DNA from: Ananas comosus
Lineage: Eukaryota; Streptophyta; Magnoliopsida; Poales; Bromeliaceae
Length of the DNA stretch: 64,000 nt
NCBI RefSeq assembly: GCF_001540865.1
Contig: NC_033633.1
Coordinates: 11,568,917-11,632,916 of the forward strand
Direction: 5' to 3'
Part shown: positions 1 through 11,631 of the stretch, one piece after another
How the letters are laid out: each line of letters begins with the position of its first letter
How positions within the stretch are numbered: position 1 is the first letter of the stretch
The notes under the pieces: generated by a model
What the model was told of the DNA's origin: nothing
What the model saw: the letters and a program-made list of their open reading frames with translations, nothing else
Database searches by the model: none
Made by a program: the position numbers and the translations under genes

Positions 1-906
1 AATTGTTGTTTTGTAAAATTGGTTCGGTAGAGGTGCTTGACTTTAATAGGAAATCAAGCTTGAAAATATTGTTTTCTTTTTTTTGGTTGAGACATTCAGA
101 CATTGGATCTAAAAGTTTAACAGATTTGAGTTGAGTCAGTGGAGGTCATATAAGTCTTCCATAAAAAAATTGGCTGGAAGTAATTAAGGAACTATTAAAT
201 CGCACAGGTGATTAACCTGACATCTATTGTGTTAAGAGTTTTGTTGGTTTTGGACCAAACAAGTTGAGGATGTATCAGCTTTAGTGAGTTAACATTAAAA
301 GATTTGGGGCCTCACATTTCCTGCCAAATTTAAATAGGTAAGTTTTGTTGCAAAAGTTCAGACATAATATGCTTCTGATTTCTAAACAGCTTTATATATC
401 CTTGATTTTGGTTTTTTTTTCTTTCCGTTCAAACCTCTCAAAAGTTTGATAAGTTCTCAGGCAGCTTGGATGAAACTATTAAATTACTAGAGATCTCCAT
501 CTCATTTTCCTTTTAGGAGTTTGGGCTTTTCTTTGTGAAGTGCGGGAGGGTTGGAGGGATTAAGTTGTTTTGGTCTCCCCTAAGCTTTTTGCTTGATAGT
601 TGATAGGATTACATACTTGTACAACGTACATACGTATTCTATGTGATTTGTTTGTTTCATTTAATCAATGATGGATTCGGTTGCTTTTTACCTGATAATC
701 GTACCTCTTAAAGAATTATTGTATCCCCTTGCTACCACTTGATCTGAGAGATGGATATCTGTTAAATTAAATACATATCTTCGACTATTGTGTTCCCTTG
801 CTACATGTTTTAGTGCAGAGTCTATTGGAAATAAATTAGAATATAACTTTGGATTGTCATCTTTTTCTCCTTTATGTTTGACCGCATCACCTGGATTATG
901 TTGCAG
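1..906 (+). other. Intron or upstream part of the NUP98 gene; no coding sequence seen
   Basis: This stretch is AT-rich, has stops in all frames and shows no FG-repeat coding sequence. It ends at an acceptor (AG at 905-906) before the first visible exon, which starts in phase 2. At least one upstream coding exon, with the start codon, must therefore lie before the window. I see no other feature in it. Confidence 0.7.
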
Positions 907-3900
907 GATCTTCTTTGTTTGGGCAAAAGCCAGCTTTTGGAGCCTTTGGATCATCACCTAGCCAATCAAGTCCGTTCAGTAGCACATTTCAACAAACTCA
1001 GCCAGCATTTGGAAGCAATGTCTTCGGTTCTACCAGCCCTTTTGGCGCAAGCCAACCTGCATTTGGTGCTTCAAGTACCCCTGCTACCCCAGCCTTCGGT
1101 GCTTCAACCCCAGCCTTTGGTGCGACAACTGCCCCAGGATTCGGTGCCACAACTGCTCCATTTGGTACGACAACCACCCCAGCATTTGGATCCACGTCAA
1201 CTTCGTTATTCGGCAGTACAGGAACAGGATTCGGGGTCTCAAGTGCACCAGCATTTGGTTCAACACCAGCTTTTGGTGCTTCAAGTGCTTCTGTTTTTGG
1301 GTCTACAACTGCTCCTGCATTTGGTGCATCTAGTACTCCAGCATTTGGTGCTTCAAGTGTTCCTGCTTTTGGAGCGTCGAGCACTCCTTCTTTCAGTTTT
1401 GGATCCACTCCCTCCTTTGGCCAATCAACATCCACTTTTGGCAGCAGTCCCTTTGGATCGACACCATCACCTTTCGGTGCTCAGAGCTCCCCATTTAGTG
1501 AGTTGTTTCTTTTCTCACCTGGCATAAAATTTTGTATGACAACATTCGATAAACTGAAAGAAGCACTAACAGCTTTTTTGTAGAACCCATGGAGAGCTTC
1601 CTGCTGTAGCCTAAGCAGAAGCTCCAAATTTGAACCTCTGCTTTTTGAGTCTTTGAAGCTGATTTCAGCTTTCTTGCCACTTGAAAAGTCTTTTATCTTT
1701 TGTGAAACACCTGGTGACTGCTTATTGGTGTCAAGAAGCTGTTCCGTAGGCAAGCCATTCCCTACATTATTCTTGCGGAATATGATAGTCATATGCCATT
1801 GCTTTCTTGTTACATTTGTTTTTGCATTTTAGTATCCATTGCTTTCTTATTTCATTTGTTTTTGCATTTCAGTTTCCTGCTGTGCTTTTTTCTGTCTTAG
1901 CTCTCCTGCTGAATATGATAGTCATATGCCACTGCTTTCTTATTTCAGTTGTTTTCACATTTTAGTTTCCTGCTGTGCTTTTTCTGTCTTATCCTACCAT
2001 TATTTACTTTCTGTTTGCTGATGTCTGAAGGTGCTCAATCAACGACGCCGACATTTGGTAGCCCTGGTTTTGGGCAGCCAACTTTCGGGGGACAAGCAGG
2101 AGGAAGCAGAATAGCACCTTATACTCCGACACCTGAGGTTGATGGAGGCACAGGTACTCAGCCTGCTGGGAAGCTGGAGTCGATTTCGGCTATGCCTGTG
2201 TATAAAGATAAGAGTCATGAGGAGCTGAGATGGGAGGACTACCAACGTGGAGACAAAGGTTAGAAATTATATATTTATTGCATGTCAGAGTTTTTCGAAT
2301 CATGCCTTCGTTTATTATATGGTTGCTGTTTCTTTGATTGGAAATTAGAATAAAGTAGAGCCATTACTTTTTTGTGACTTAATACTGGATTTCAAATGAA
2401 TAAAGAGCTCACATGTTTGTCTATCTTTTTATTGGTTATTGCAAGAAAAAAAGGTAAATTCCTAAGGTGCAAAAAGTGAGGGGCTGCATAGGAAGAAAAG
2501 AAAATTAAGGTGTCATGCTTAATTTTTTTTTTTTTAATTGTTTTAGTCTCAAGTTCTGTGTCTAAATGCACTAGCATGTGGTGGATGTTTTGTTCTGTAT
2601 ACATATATCGAGTCTTGGCAATAAAAAAGTTATAATGCAGCTGTATTTTTTTTAATCTTCTTTGGTTTTCTTTTAAACAAAGATGAGTTTCAAGGTAACC
2701 ATCAATAACAAGAATTGAGAAATCCATCTTAGGGCATATTCAGTCTCACATAATTTCGGTTTAGAGTCCAAAAGTGCAAGGATATTAAGGCCTAAAATTT
2801 TTGTCTCTAATCACTTACACTTCTTGAACTGTCTAAAAACTTCTATTTGCTTTAGTAGGTTTTGTTTATTTTTATGGCTTATATTACTTTACCCCCTACC
2901 AAGCAATTTTTTTTTTTAATTCATATTGAGTTAATTGATAGTATCCCATGCCATGCTTCTTCTTTTACTGATCTTTTCCTGTTCAAACTTGGCAGGGGGA
3001 CCGAACCCTTCGGGACAACCTGCAAGTGGGATCAGCTTTCCGGCTCCAACCCAGTCAAGCCCTTTTGGCGCCACAGGCACATTTGGCCAAACTGCTGCAA
3101 ACCCTTTTTCCTCGACCACATCTTCAAACCCTTTTGCTCTTAAAACCCCGGCTTTTGGTTCAACTGGCTTTGGTTCCTCATCTACTTCACTATTCAGTTC
3201 TCCATTCAGCTCTTCATCAACATCGAGCCCCTTTGGGGCAACCTCTTCTACTACTCCGTCACTGTTTGGAGCTCCCACTGGTTCTGCTTTTGGTCCAAGC
3301 TCTTCTTCGTCACCTTTTGGTGGGACGACCACACCAGCTTTTGGTTCGAGCTCTTCGCCATCAATTTTTGGATCATCGATGGCTGGTTCCACTTCTTCTT
3401 TTGGTAGCGGCTTGACCTTTGGAAACACTCAATCATCTGGGTTGTTTCAGTCCTCGACTCCTGCTTTTGGACAAACACCTTCACCTTTCGGGCAGACATC
3501 TACAGGGTTTCAACAGAGCAGTCCGGCTTTCGGTTCGAATTTATTCAGCACACCTTCGACTGGATTTGGGGGGAGTTTGTTCAGCAGTTCAACACCTTCG
3601 CTATTTCCATCAAGCACTCCATCGGGGTTCGGTCAAACAGCTGTAAGTAGTCTTTGGAATCTGTTGGCCTGTGTGAACTACTAGGGTCGCGATTTTTCCT
3701 ACATATGTCTTTCCTTTTGTTTAATATCTTTACAATCAATTTAAGGCTTGTTTCTGCAGCCTTCTCTCTCAACACCCTTTCCAGCACCTCTGCCAGCTCA
3801 GACGTCAAGTGGCTTTTCTTTTGGAAACTTCGGTCAGACACCACCAGGTATTTAATGTCCCTCCTAGTCCCACTTAAATTTGGAAATATCTTATCTCATC

Positions 3901-6900
3901 CTTTTTGTCTATTTTTTGTGTTGTGCCTGTTCAGCACTTTCAGGCGGCTTTGGTGGCAGTCCCAACTTATTCAGTCAGAGTACCTTTGGGCAATCGTATG
4001 TTTCGTTTCTCTGCTATTTCTACTTTTAAGAAATCTTTTTTGTTGTAATGTTCAGCATGGTTATGAAATATTTATCTTGTAATTTATCGGTACATTTCTT
4101 TATTTCCTCTGTTTTCTAATTCGCTGCCTTTTTTCTTGTGCCTATCAAATAGCACTGCTAGTCAGTCAAATATGGTCATGCAACCAGCACCTATAACAAA
4201 TCCTTTTGGCACGCTCCCAGCAATGCCTCAAATGTCCATCGGCCTTGCTGGATCTACCCCTTCAGTTCAGTATGGTATTTCAAGCATGCCGGTAAGCCTA
4301 TCATTAATGCATTTCAATACAGTGATGTTTACTTCTATATCCCATGAATATTATCTATATATATATTTCTATATATGTATATCGAAATTTTCACATATAC
4401 TCATCAAGAGTACAGTTTTTATATATGTTAAACGAGTGCATTGATAAAAGAATTGTTTAATAGGTTTCTGAGAAACCCCCTCCAGTGAGAACTTTCTCCA
4501 TGTTGGTTCCGAGGCATCTTTCTCAGAGAAGGATAAGACTGCCGCCGCGGAGATACAATCTTAAACCTGATGGCCCAAAGGTGAGAATTTTTGTAATGAG
4601 GAGTACAGCTTAGAATTATTATTATTATTATTATTTTGAGAGAAGAGTACAGCTTAGAATTATTGTGTCACAGTCTGTTCCTTAAATGTCCTTGTACATA
4701 GTCTCTTCGGGAAATATCTTGGATTGCCCATTTCCTTGTGTTTTGCAGGTTCCTTTTTATGCTGATGAAGAAGAAGCACCATCAACACCAAAGGCTGATG
4801 CTTTTTTCATCCCTAGAGAGAATCCAAGGGCATTAATTATTCGTCCAATTGAGCAGTGGCCTCTGCGTAATGGCGCAGAGAAGCAGACTATTTCAAGGGA
4901 TGAAGCCACTCCAGAGAAGCAAAATGGTAAAAATGCATTTATATCTGCAGTTATGAACATGTTGATTATTATATGTCATGCTATTTGAAGAAGCTTGTAG
5001 TCTGTTGAATTATAGCTGATGATCATATAGATTTGTGGGGATTGTGGTTTTTGTATTTTCTAATATTCTATCACTAAATTATGCTCTTTACTAGTCATTT
5101 CTTAACTCTTTTCTCTCCCAGCTCTTATCTTTGCAACTTACTTTATTCTTCTCTTATTTACATCATGTGCAGTGATCTATATGTTAGCTGTTAGTGATTT
5201 TCTATGCTGTAATGTAGTATTAATGTTCTTTGCTTCTTTTTCTGTTTTCCTTTTAACTTGTAGTATTATGATTCGTGAGTTTACTAATTAATCTGAATGT
5301 TATCCGTTTGGCTTAGCTTAATAAGAAACAGAAACTTTGTTTTGGATTTATTATTTTGACTTATCTTGAGAATTTCACATTGCGTTGTGTTCCTAGTTAA
5401 GTGGGATGGTGTTTTTTAGTTATTGCAGCCAAAGAAGTATGGGTATGTTACATATTCCCAGTAACTAACAGCCTTTTATGTGCCTTCCTTAACAACTAGA
5501 GCGGACAAGACTACACTTTTTTCATTCTACTTTGAATTGCTTTGCAACATTTTTTTTTTAGACATTTCTGCGTAAAATTTGGGACTGTCTGCTTGAATTA
5601 TATTGTGGCTCCCGTCTGTTATGCATTTGCCCCGGATGCTTTTGCGACCTTGGAATAAAGAGATATCCTGCATTTTCACAATCATCCTCTCACATTCACT
5701 GTTGAAATTTTCCTGCATTAAATTTAGGGTAAAAGGTAATTAACTAGTATTGTGTTTCAATTGCCACTCTAATCGGGGCAAGTTGTCTTTTCTTTCGAAG
5801 ATGGTATATGATTTCTCCTGCTAAAGTTTTAAGTTGCAATTAACTTCTCTCCTTTCCATGTTTTCCTATTACTCTTGCAAGTACTCGCTTTATTTTCCTC
5901 GTGTTATTTTTTGTTCTTTAATCAGGTAAAGTAGCTGGGGAGCCATCTGCCCCACCTGCTAGTGAACCCCTCGAAGAGGATCATGATGGTATGTCAATGT
6001 TTAATGTGTTTCTTTCACTTTCTTGTTTCGTGATCTTTATTTACTATGTTGATACTTCAAACAATTTCAACCTCAACGCCACTTGAAGGAGACAAACCGA
6101 AACAAAAAGGAGGAAATAACAAAAGGAATGATGCTTCAGAACTACATGCATGGATTGCAATAGTCAGAATATAAGTTAATCTTATTACTGTAAATTTCTT
6201 GTCTTTTACTAGCAGTAGAGAAATCAATTTAGCCTAAGTTTCGACATATGTAGCTTATGAATATTCTTATCATTTTGGAAAGAGCAAACTCTTGCAACTA
6301 TCAGCTGTTGCTTTTCCGGGGAAAAGGTGGCTTTCCTCATGGTGTTTGTAGGTCTAATTTAATTTTTTGGTGGATGTAGTTACTCGTAAAAGAAAACTGG
6401 CTTGGAAGAAACTAATTCTTGCGAATTGTAAATACTAGTTGGATCTCTCAAATCATCAACATCTCTTCAAATTTCGCCTGGTTCCATCGAAAGGCTGACA
6501 TAAAATTAATTTGTATTATCGGGAGTTTGTATGATGATGACACCCTTTTTTTTTTTTCAAAATCCTTGCAGATTATCACCCTGAGAGGCGCCACACGCCG
6601 GATAATAATGCGGCCACTCCATCACCATCGAGACCTGCTCAAAAGGCAAACGGAATCCACGATGGCGACCACACGCCGCCAAAGGGATTCCAGGCTGCGA
6701 TCGCCTACGAACATGGCGCAGACATCGAGGCTCTGATGCCGAAGCTCCGCCATGCCGACGGCTACTACACTGAGCCGCGTGTTCAGGAACTGGCAGCCAA
6801 GGAACGGGCTGAGCCCGGCTTCTGCCGTCGCGTCAAGGACTTTGTGGTGGGACGGCGCGGCTACGGCAGCATCAAGTTCTACGGAGAGACCGACATCAGG

Positions 6901-7233
6901 GCCCTCGACCTCGAGCTGATCGTGCAGTTCAACAATCGCGAGGTGATTGTGTACAAGGACGAGAACAGGAAACCGCCGGTCGGGCAGGGGCTCAACAAGC
7001 CCGCAGAGGTGACGCTGCTTAACATCAAGTGCGTGAACAAGAAGACGGGGCAGCAGTACACCGAGGGGCCGAGGGTGGAGAAGTATAAGGAGATGCTGAT
7101 GAAGAAGGCAGAGGAGCAGGGGGCCGAGTTTGTGTCGTACGACGCAGTGAAGGGCGAGTGGAAGTTCAGGGTCAAGCACTTCAGCATCTATGAGTTCGGC
7201 GAGGGGGATTATTCAGATTTCGCAGAGAGTTGA
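907..7233 (+). CDS. NUP98: NUP98-type nucleoporin with FG repeats, GLEBS-like motif and autoproteolytic C-terminal domain (5' partial)
   Basis: Scaffold nucleoporin of the nuclear pore; its FG repeats bind transport receptors. Ten exons can be joined in frame: 907-1497, 2031-2258, 2996-3642, 3760-3847, 3935-3995, 4153-4291, 4464-4580, 4749-4926, 5926-5988 and 6572-7233. They give about 924 visible residues, and the N-terminus lies before the window. The first exon is dense in PAFGAS/FGST repeats. Exon 2 ends in a GLEBS-like segment ([14 protein letters not shown]), which in the family binds RAE1/GLE2. Exon 3 has more FG repeats. Later exons carry [11 protein letters not shown] and [19 protein letters not shown], both typical of plant NUP98. 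The last exon is the peptidase-S59 domain ([45 protein letters not shown]) and keeps the self-cleavage motif HFS. In the family the cut falls between F and S, which would leave a short tail ending SDFAES. I infer an intact gene. Plants often have NUP98A and NUP98B, and I cannot tell which this is. Confidence 0.95.
1779..2005 (+). repeat. Tandem duplication inside a NUP98 intron
   Basis: The segment starting AATATGATAGTCATATGCCA at 1779 recurs at 1912, a period of 133 bp. Both copies continue with GCTTTCTT, TTTCCTGCTGTGCTTTTT and TCTGTCTTA. The second copy runs into the acceptor region of the next exon, so the pyrimidine-rich 3' intron sequence is partly duplicated. Confidence 0.75.
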
Positions 7234-10200
7234 CCTACCTTTGGAATGTGTTGTTCCCGCCTATGGTTCAACCTGTTTGATTAGTTTCTTTTTCCTCCTT
7301 TTCTTTTTTTATGTAATTGTGGTACTGTATAGAAGCCTCTAGGGAGTAATATGGTTTGTCCTGTGCTTCTCTCTTTCTGCTTCTGTAACCTTTGCATCTC
7401 TTTTTTTTGTGGGGGCACTAAGCTCTACCTTTGTAGGTTCTTCGGTGTTCATTTGTGTATGTTTTTGACCCGTTGGTTCTACACAAAACAGTTAAAAGAT
7501 CGATTTGTGCCGATTGTATTTGAATCTTACTGTGGATTGTAATTTTGATTTTGAAACTTTCGATTGGTGAACACGATGTTCTGGAGATTGTATTTGAAAT
7601 TCACTGTGGGTTGTAATTTTGATGATGTTGGAATCTCTGAATTGTGGACATAAGATATTGGTTTCTGTCTTCGTCGGGCCAACTGTTCGCCCCTATATTT
7701 CAAATTTCTTGATTTTGATCCATATTTTTCACTTTCGCTTATGTGATTCGTAAATGATTTTGTTAAGAGAATCAACATAATCCTTAATTTAGAGAAAAAG
7801 CTCGAGACCCATATGGAGCTCAATGCACCTGATATTACTATCCGAACTTTTAAAAATGCAAAAAAACAAAAGCAAATTAAACAACCTTTTTCACTAATTT
7901 CACGTACGGAGATGTTTCTTTTCTTTTTTTTTTCTGTAATGTTCAGGTGTCTTCTTTTGTTTTTTTGGCATTTTCGAAGTACGGCGGGTTTGGATCCTTT
8001 CTCTTTTGTTGTTTATTCTTTTTATAGCTCAATTCCCAAACTGAAATAAATTTCTGAATTGTAATCTTACTAAATATCTAAGCACAAAACTTCAATGCAG
8101 TTTTTTATTTATTTTTGAATTAAGGAGACTTAAATTCTGCATTTGCTTCGTCGAGAAGCTATTCAAAACACCTATATCAGTCGCTTTGTTCAAACAGTAC
8201 TTCTGTGGAATTGTTGCGCCATTCAAGCCCTTCAAATTTATTAAAGCCACTTGTCCCTTTCTTGGATAATCCCACTTAACACTAAACTAATCATATTTAT
8301 TAAGGACTAATTTATTCACTTTATGTACTAAGAATAGGATTCTAATTAAGGCCAGTGGGGAGAGCAAATAAAATAAAATAATATTTAAGGTACAAGCATC
8401 TTTGCAGTGGGGGCACGCATTTAACTAAATTATTATTATATTACCAAATGGTGTGAGCACTATCTATGCAATCCCGTGCAAATTGGAATATTTTACTTCC
8501 TATATATTTATCTTGTATATGGTGAGCTCCATGCACTACTGCTTTCATTCAAAGTGCTTTTCGAGACCAAGAAATGTGCTTTTGAAAATGGATTTTGCGA
8601 AAAAAAAAAAGTCTTTTAATGCATTTATTATAGGATCAATGGATGTTTTCCTAAGTTTGTTTTGTTATTATTAGAGCAAAATAGATCAATACCAACTAAA
8701 CCTATAAAGGTTTATCATGTATTCAAATTTTTAGAGTCGAAGTGTAGCTGACTGATTCAAATCAAATTAATTAAAAAATTAAATAGTAAAATTAAAATTT
8801 TGCAAGATTAAATAGCTAAATCAAAATAGTCTTTAATTTTTTATAGGATAAACCTTAAATACTACTTTGTGGTTTCGCACTTTCTCACTTTAGTAGCATG
8901 TAGTTTAAAGTGTATCAAGTTAGTACACGTGATTCATTTTTATCTTTTCGTCAGTTTCTTCGTTAATATTTTGTTAAATTATACACAAAAAATTTCAATA
9001 CTAGGTTTATCGAATATTTATTTTAATATTCTTTAGTTTTAACTTTATTATTGATTTAACAAAAAAAAATTAATAAAATCGATAATAAAAAAAATAAAAC
9101 TATAAAATATGAGAAAGTATAAAACTATTTTGGCGTCGTGGGGGTAATGTGCTATGAATGTAGCAGGCCCTGAGGTTGGTTTGGTAAGAAAAAAGAAAAA
9201 AAAAAAGAAAAAAAAAAGTGGTGGATAATCACAAAATAAAAAATTATGGGAAATTGCTGACAAGTCACGTGCCATGCACGTGACTCTCCGTGGCTACACG
9301 CCTCTGCTTTTTTGTCTTTTTCTTTGTTGTATTTTCCATTATTAATTTTTTTCTACTACCAATTTATCTTAATTGTACATAATAAAATAAACTAAATTTA
9401 TTTTTAGCCATCAATTTTTATATAAAACCTAAGCAATGTAAGAAAAAAAAATTAAAAATTTAGAATATAAATCATAAGAATAAAAAACGAATTAATCGTC
9501 GTCTGCCTACGATCATATCGAAAATTGAGAAAGAAAATTAAACTTTATTTTTTTATACGTGATAGCGATAGAGTGTCAGAGAGAAGTCTCAATGACCTTC
9601 TTATTTTGATGTTACGAAATAGACGATTAATTTTGATAAAATATTTTTTTATAAAAGATAAATTAATAGTTATATAAATATGAATTTAAAAAAAAAATAA
9701 AAAGTTTGAGTATTTGTCCTTTTACTTCTTAGCACGGGAATTGATCCCGTGTAACGGTACGTATATCACGGCCTCGGTTTTTGTGTGGGGCCCACGCGTC
9801 AGTTTAACAACCGTGATATGCAACCCCGTTACACGGTAGCCGCAACGGGAGATGAGTAGATGACCAAACGAGATGTATTGCTTTCCCAAAGACGTGGGCC
9901 CCACACAGCCTTATACGCACACGTGGCACGCATTCTTTTACTTTTTTTTTTTCTTCTTTTTCCTAGTTAAAAAAAAAAATAGTTATTAGTGTAAGTAGAA
10001 AAAAAAAATATAATGCAACATATCTTAATTAGCATCTATTTTGCAAAAAATTATATTTTATCCTATATTTTTTTAATTTATTTAATTTGAACTCGATAAT
10101 AATTTTTAATTTTAAAATTTGAATGTATTATTTTATGTACTATGAATATTTTTATAAGCTTTTTATGTTCGTGCCGGACTCATGTTTGATATGGATATTT

Positions 10201-10619
10201 ACTAGACTTGCGTTCAATATACAATTTAAAAAATATATACATATTGTTATTTTACTTTTTATACACATCATATAAAATGTTAAATATTTTATTTTTTTAA
10301 TGAGTATATATAATTTTTCTTAGATAATAAATTTTTAGATAATAAAATGAATTACGTACGGTTAAAAATTTATTTTTTAAAAATATATGAATAACAATAT
10401 TTTATCAAAATTAATATTTTATATATAATAAATATATATTATTATATTATATTAGTCGGTGTTCGTGTCATGTTCGTATCTTAATTTTTTTAAAGTTGTT
10501 AAGTGATTTTATTTAAATCATATTGTATTTTATGTCAGTGTCGGTGACACTTAGATATTATTTATCTTACGGCAACTATAAATTAGTTAAAATAAGAAAT
10601 TTATATAATTTTTTTTGTG
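7234..10619. other. NUP98-PHYA intergenic region, no gene seen
   Basis: The first few hundred bases are the T-rich 3' untranslated region of NUP98. From about 8030 the DNA is AT-rich with poly-A/T runs. The short open frames here are low-complexity. The only notable structure is the GC-rich inverted repeat at 9746-9906. Between 8857 and 9180 there is sequence resembling decayed transposon DNA, but I could not define its ends. Confidence 0.6.
9746..9906. repeat. GC-rich nested inverted repeat in AT-rich DNA
   Basis: CCCGTGTAACGG..ATATCACGG at 9746-9771 is matched in inverted orientation by CCGTGATAT..CCCGTTACACGG at 9811-9836. A second inverted pair, GTGTGGGGCCCACG (from 9783) and CGTGGGCCCCACAC (ending 9906), interleaves with the first. 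The segment looks like a small MITE or a remnant of a foldback element. No target duplication could be assigned. Confidence 0.5.
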
Positions 10620-11631
10620 CTATGTATTCCTAATTTTTTTCGTGTAGTAAACACTAAAAAATAAAAACACTCCTCCTCTGGCTTTTTCCCCTTGTTGTTT
10701 ATAATGCTGTGTCTCTAATTCCAACAGTGTGTAAAAAAAGGGATTAAAACAAATCGCGGAAAAAGCCTCGGAAACTCGGGAAAAATTCGGCGAGCCCTCG
10801 TCCCTATCTCCATTAATTTGCGCCCCGCCCCATACTCTGATCTGCTCCAACTTGTTTGTCCCTGCTTTAAAAATCGTTTCTTTAAGGCCCCCATACCCCC
10901 CCCCACTTCGCGGTGGGAGATGGAAATGGTGGGCTCTTCGGGTCGCGGAGGAGGCGTCGTCGTCGTCGTCGTCGTCGTCGGGGCGAAGGGGGGCGCGCGC
11001 TCGTGCGGTGGTGGCTTCTTCGAGGTCTCTCCCGGTCCCCACAATCCCATTCGGGGAGGAGCTTAGTGTGGAGAGAGAGAGAGAGAGAGAGAGGGATTTA
11101 AAGGGGGATTTTGGGACCCTGGTTTTGGAGAATTTGAAGTTGCCGAGGTGGTATGGGGTATGGGGTATGGGGTATGGGCGTGGAGCTTTCTAGGGTTTTA
11201 AAAGGGTTTTCTTTTTTTTTTTTTAATGGGATTTGGGGATGTGGGTCGAGATGGGTTTTTGGTTTCATAGCCTCTCCGAGTAGTCCAAGGTATCATTCAC
11301 GCGATACAGTGGCAAAAGTTGCGAGTTTTGGGTTCCCAGAGCTTCTTCTTCTTCCTCTTCTCCCTTCACGTCGCAAATAATTAAGCACTTCAAAGCACTA
11401 GAGTTTTTTTTTTTTATTTGCTCCATCTTAGTGATCATAATCATCATCATAAGTGAGTGTGTTGTGTTGTGTTGAGTTGTGTTGTGTTGTGTTGTGTTGT
11501 GTTGTGTTGTGTTGTGTGAGAAAGAAAGAAAGTTTCTCGGTTGTTTGTTTTCGAGCTCGAGCTCTTGTTTGCTGCAAATTTGATCAGCTAATCGCGCGCA
11601 ATAAAAAAGAGAAGAGAAGAAAAGAAAAGAG
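10620..11631 (+). promoter_or_regulatory. PHYA upstream region and probable 5' leader with several simple repeats
   Basis: Composition turns GC-richer from about 10740. It holds (GTC)n at about 10953-10980, (GA)n at about 11070-11094, repeated TATGGGG units at about 11151-11178 and (TTGTG)n at about 11459-11517. The last 60 bases before the ATG are purine-rich. No clear TATA box or 5' intron could be assigned. Open frames here on both strands are products of the repeats. The region probably contains the PHYA promoter and transcribed leader, by position only. Confidence 0.45.
11459..11517 (+). repeat. (TTGTG)n pentanucleotide microsatellite in the PHYA leader
   Basis: About eleven near-perfect GTTGT/TTGTG units with one interruption (TTGAGTTG) lie about 115-170 bases upstream of the PHYA start codon. 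A pentamer array of this purity is likely to vary in length between individuals. Confidence 0.85.

Noticed and set aside
10620..11193. Several open frames upstream of PHYA, some with poly-Asp/Thr/Val or Arg runs
   Set aside because: Made by the (GTC)n repeat read in different frames; no protein signature.
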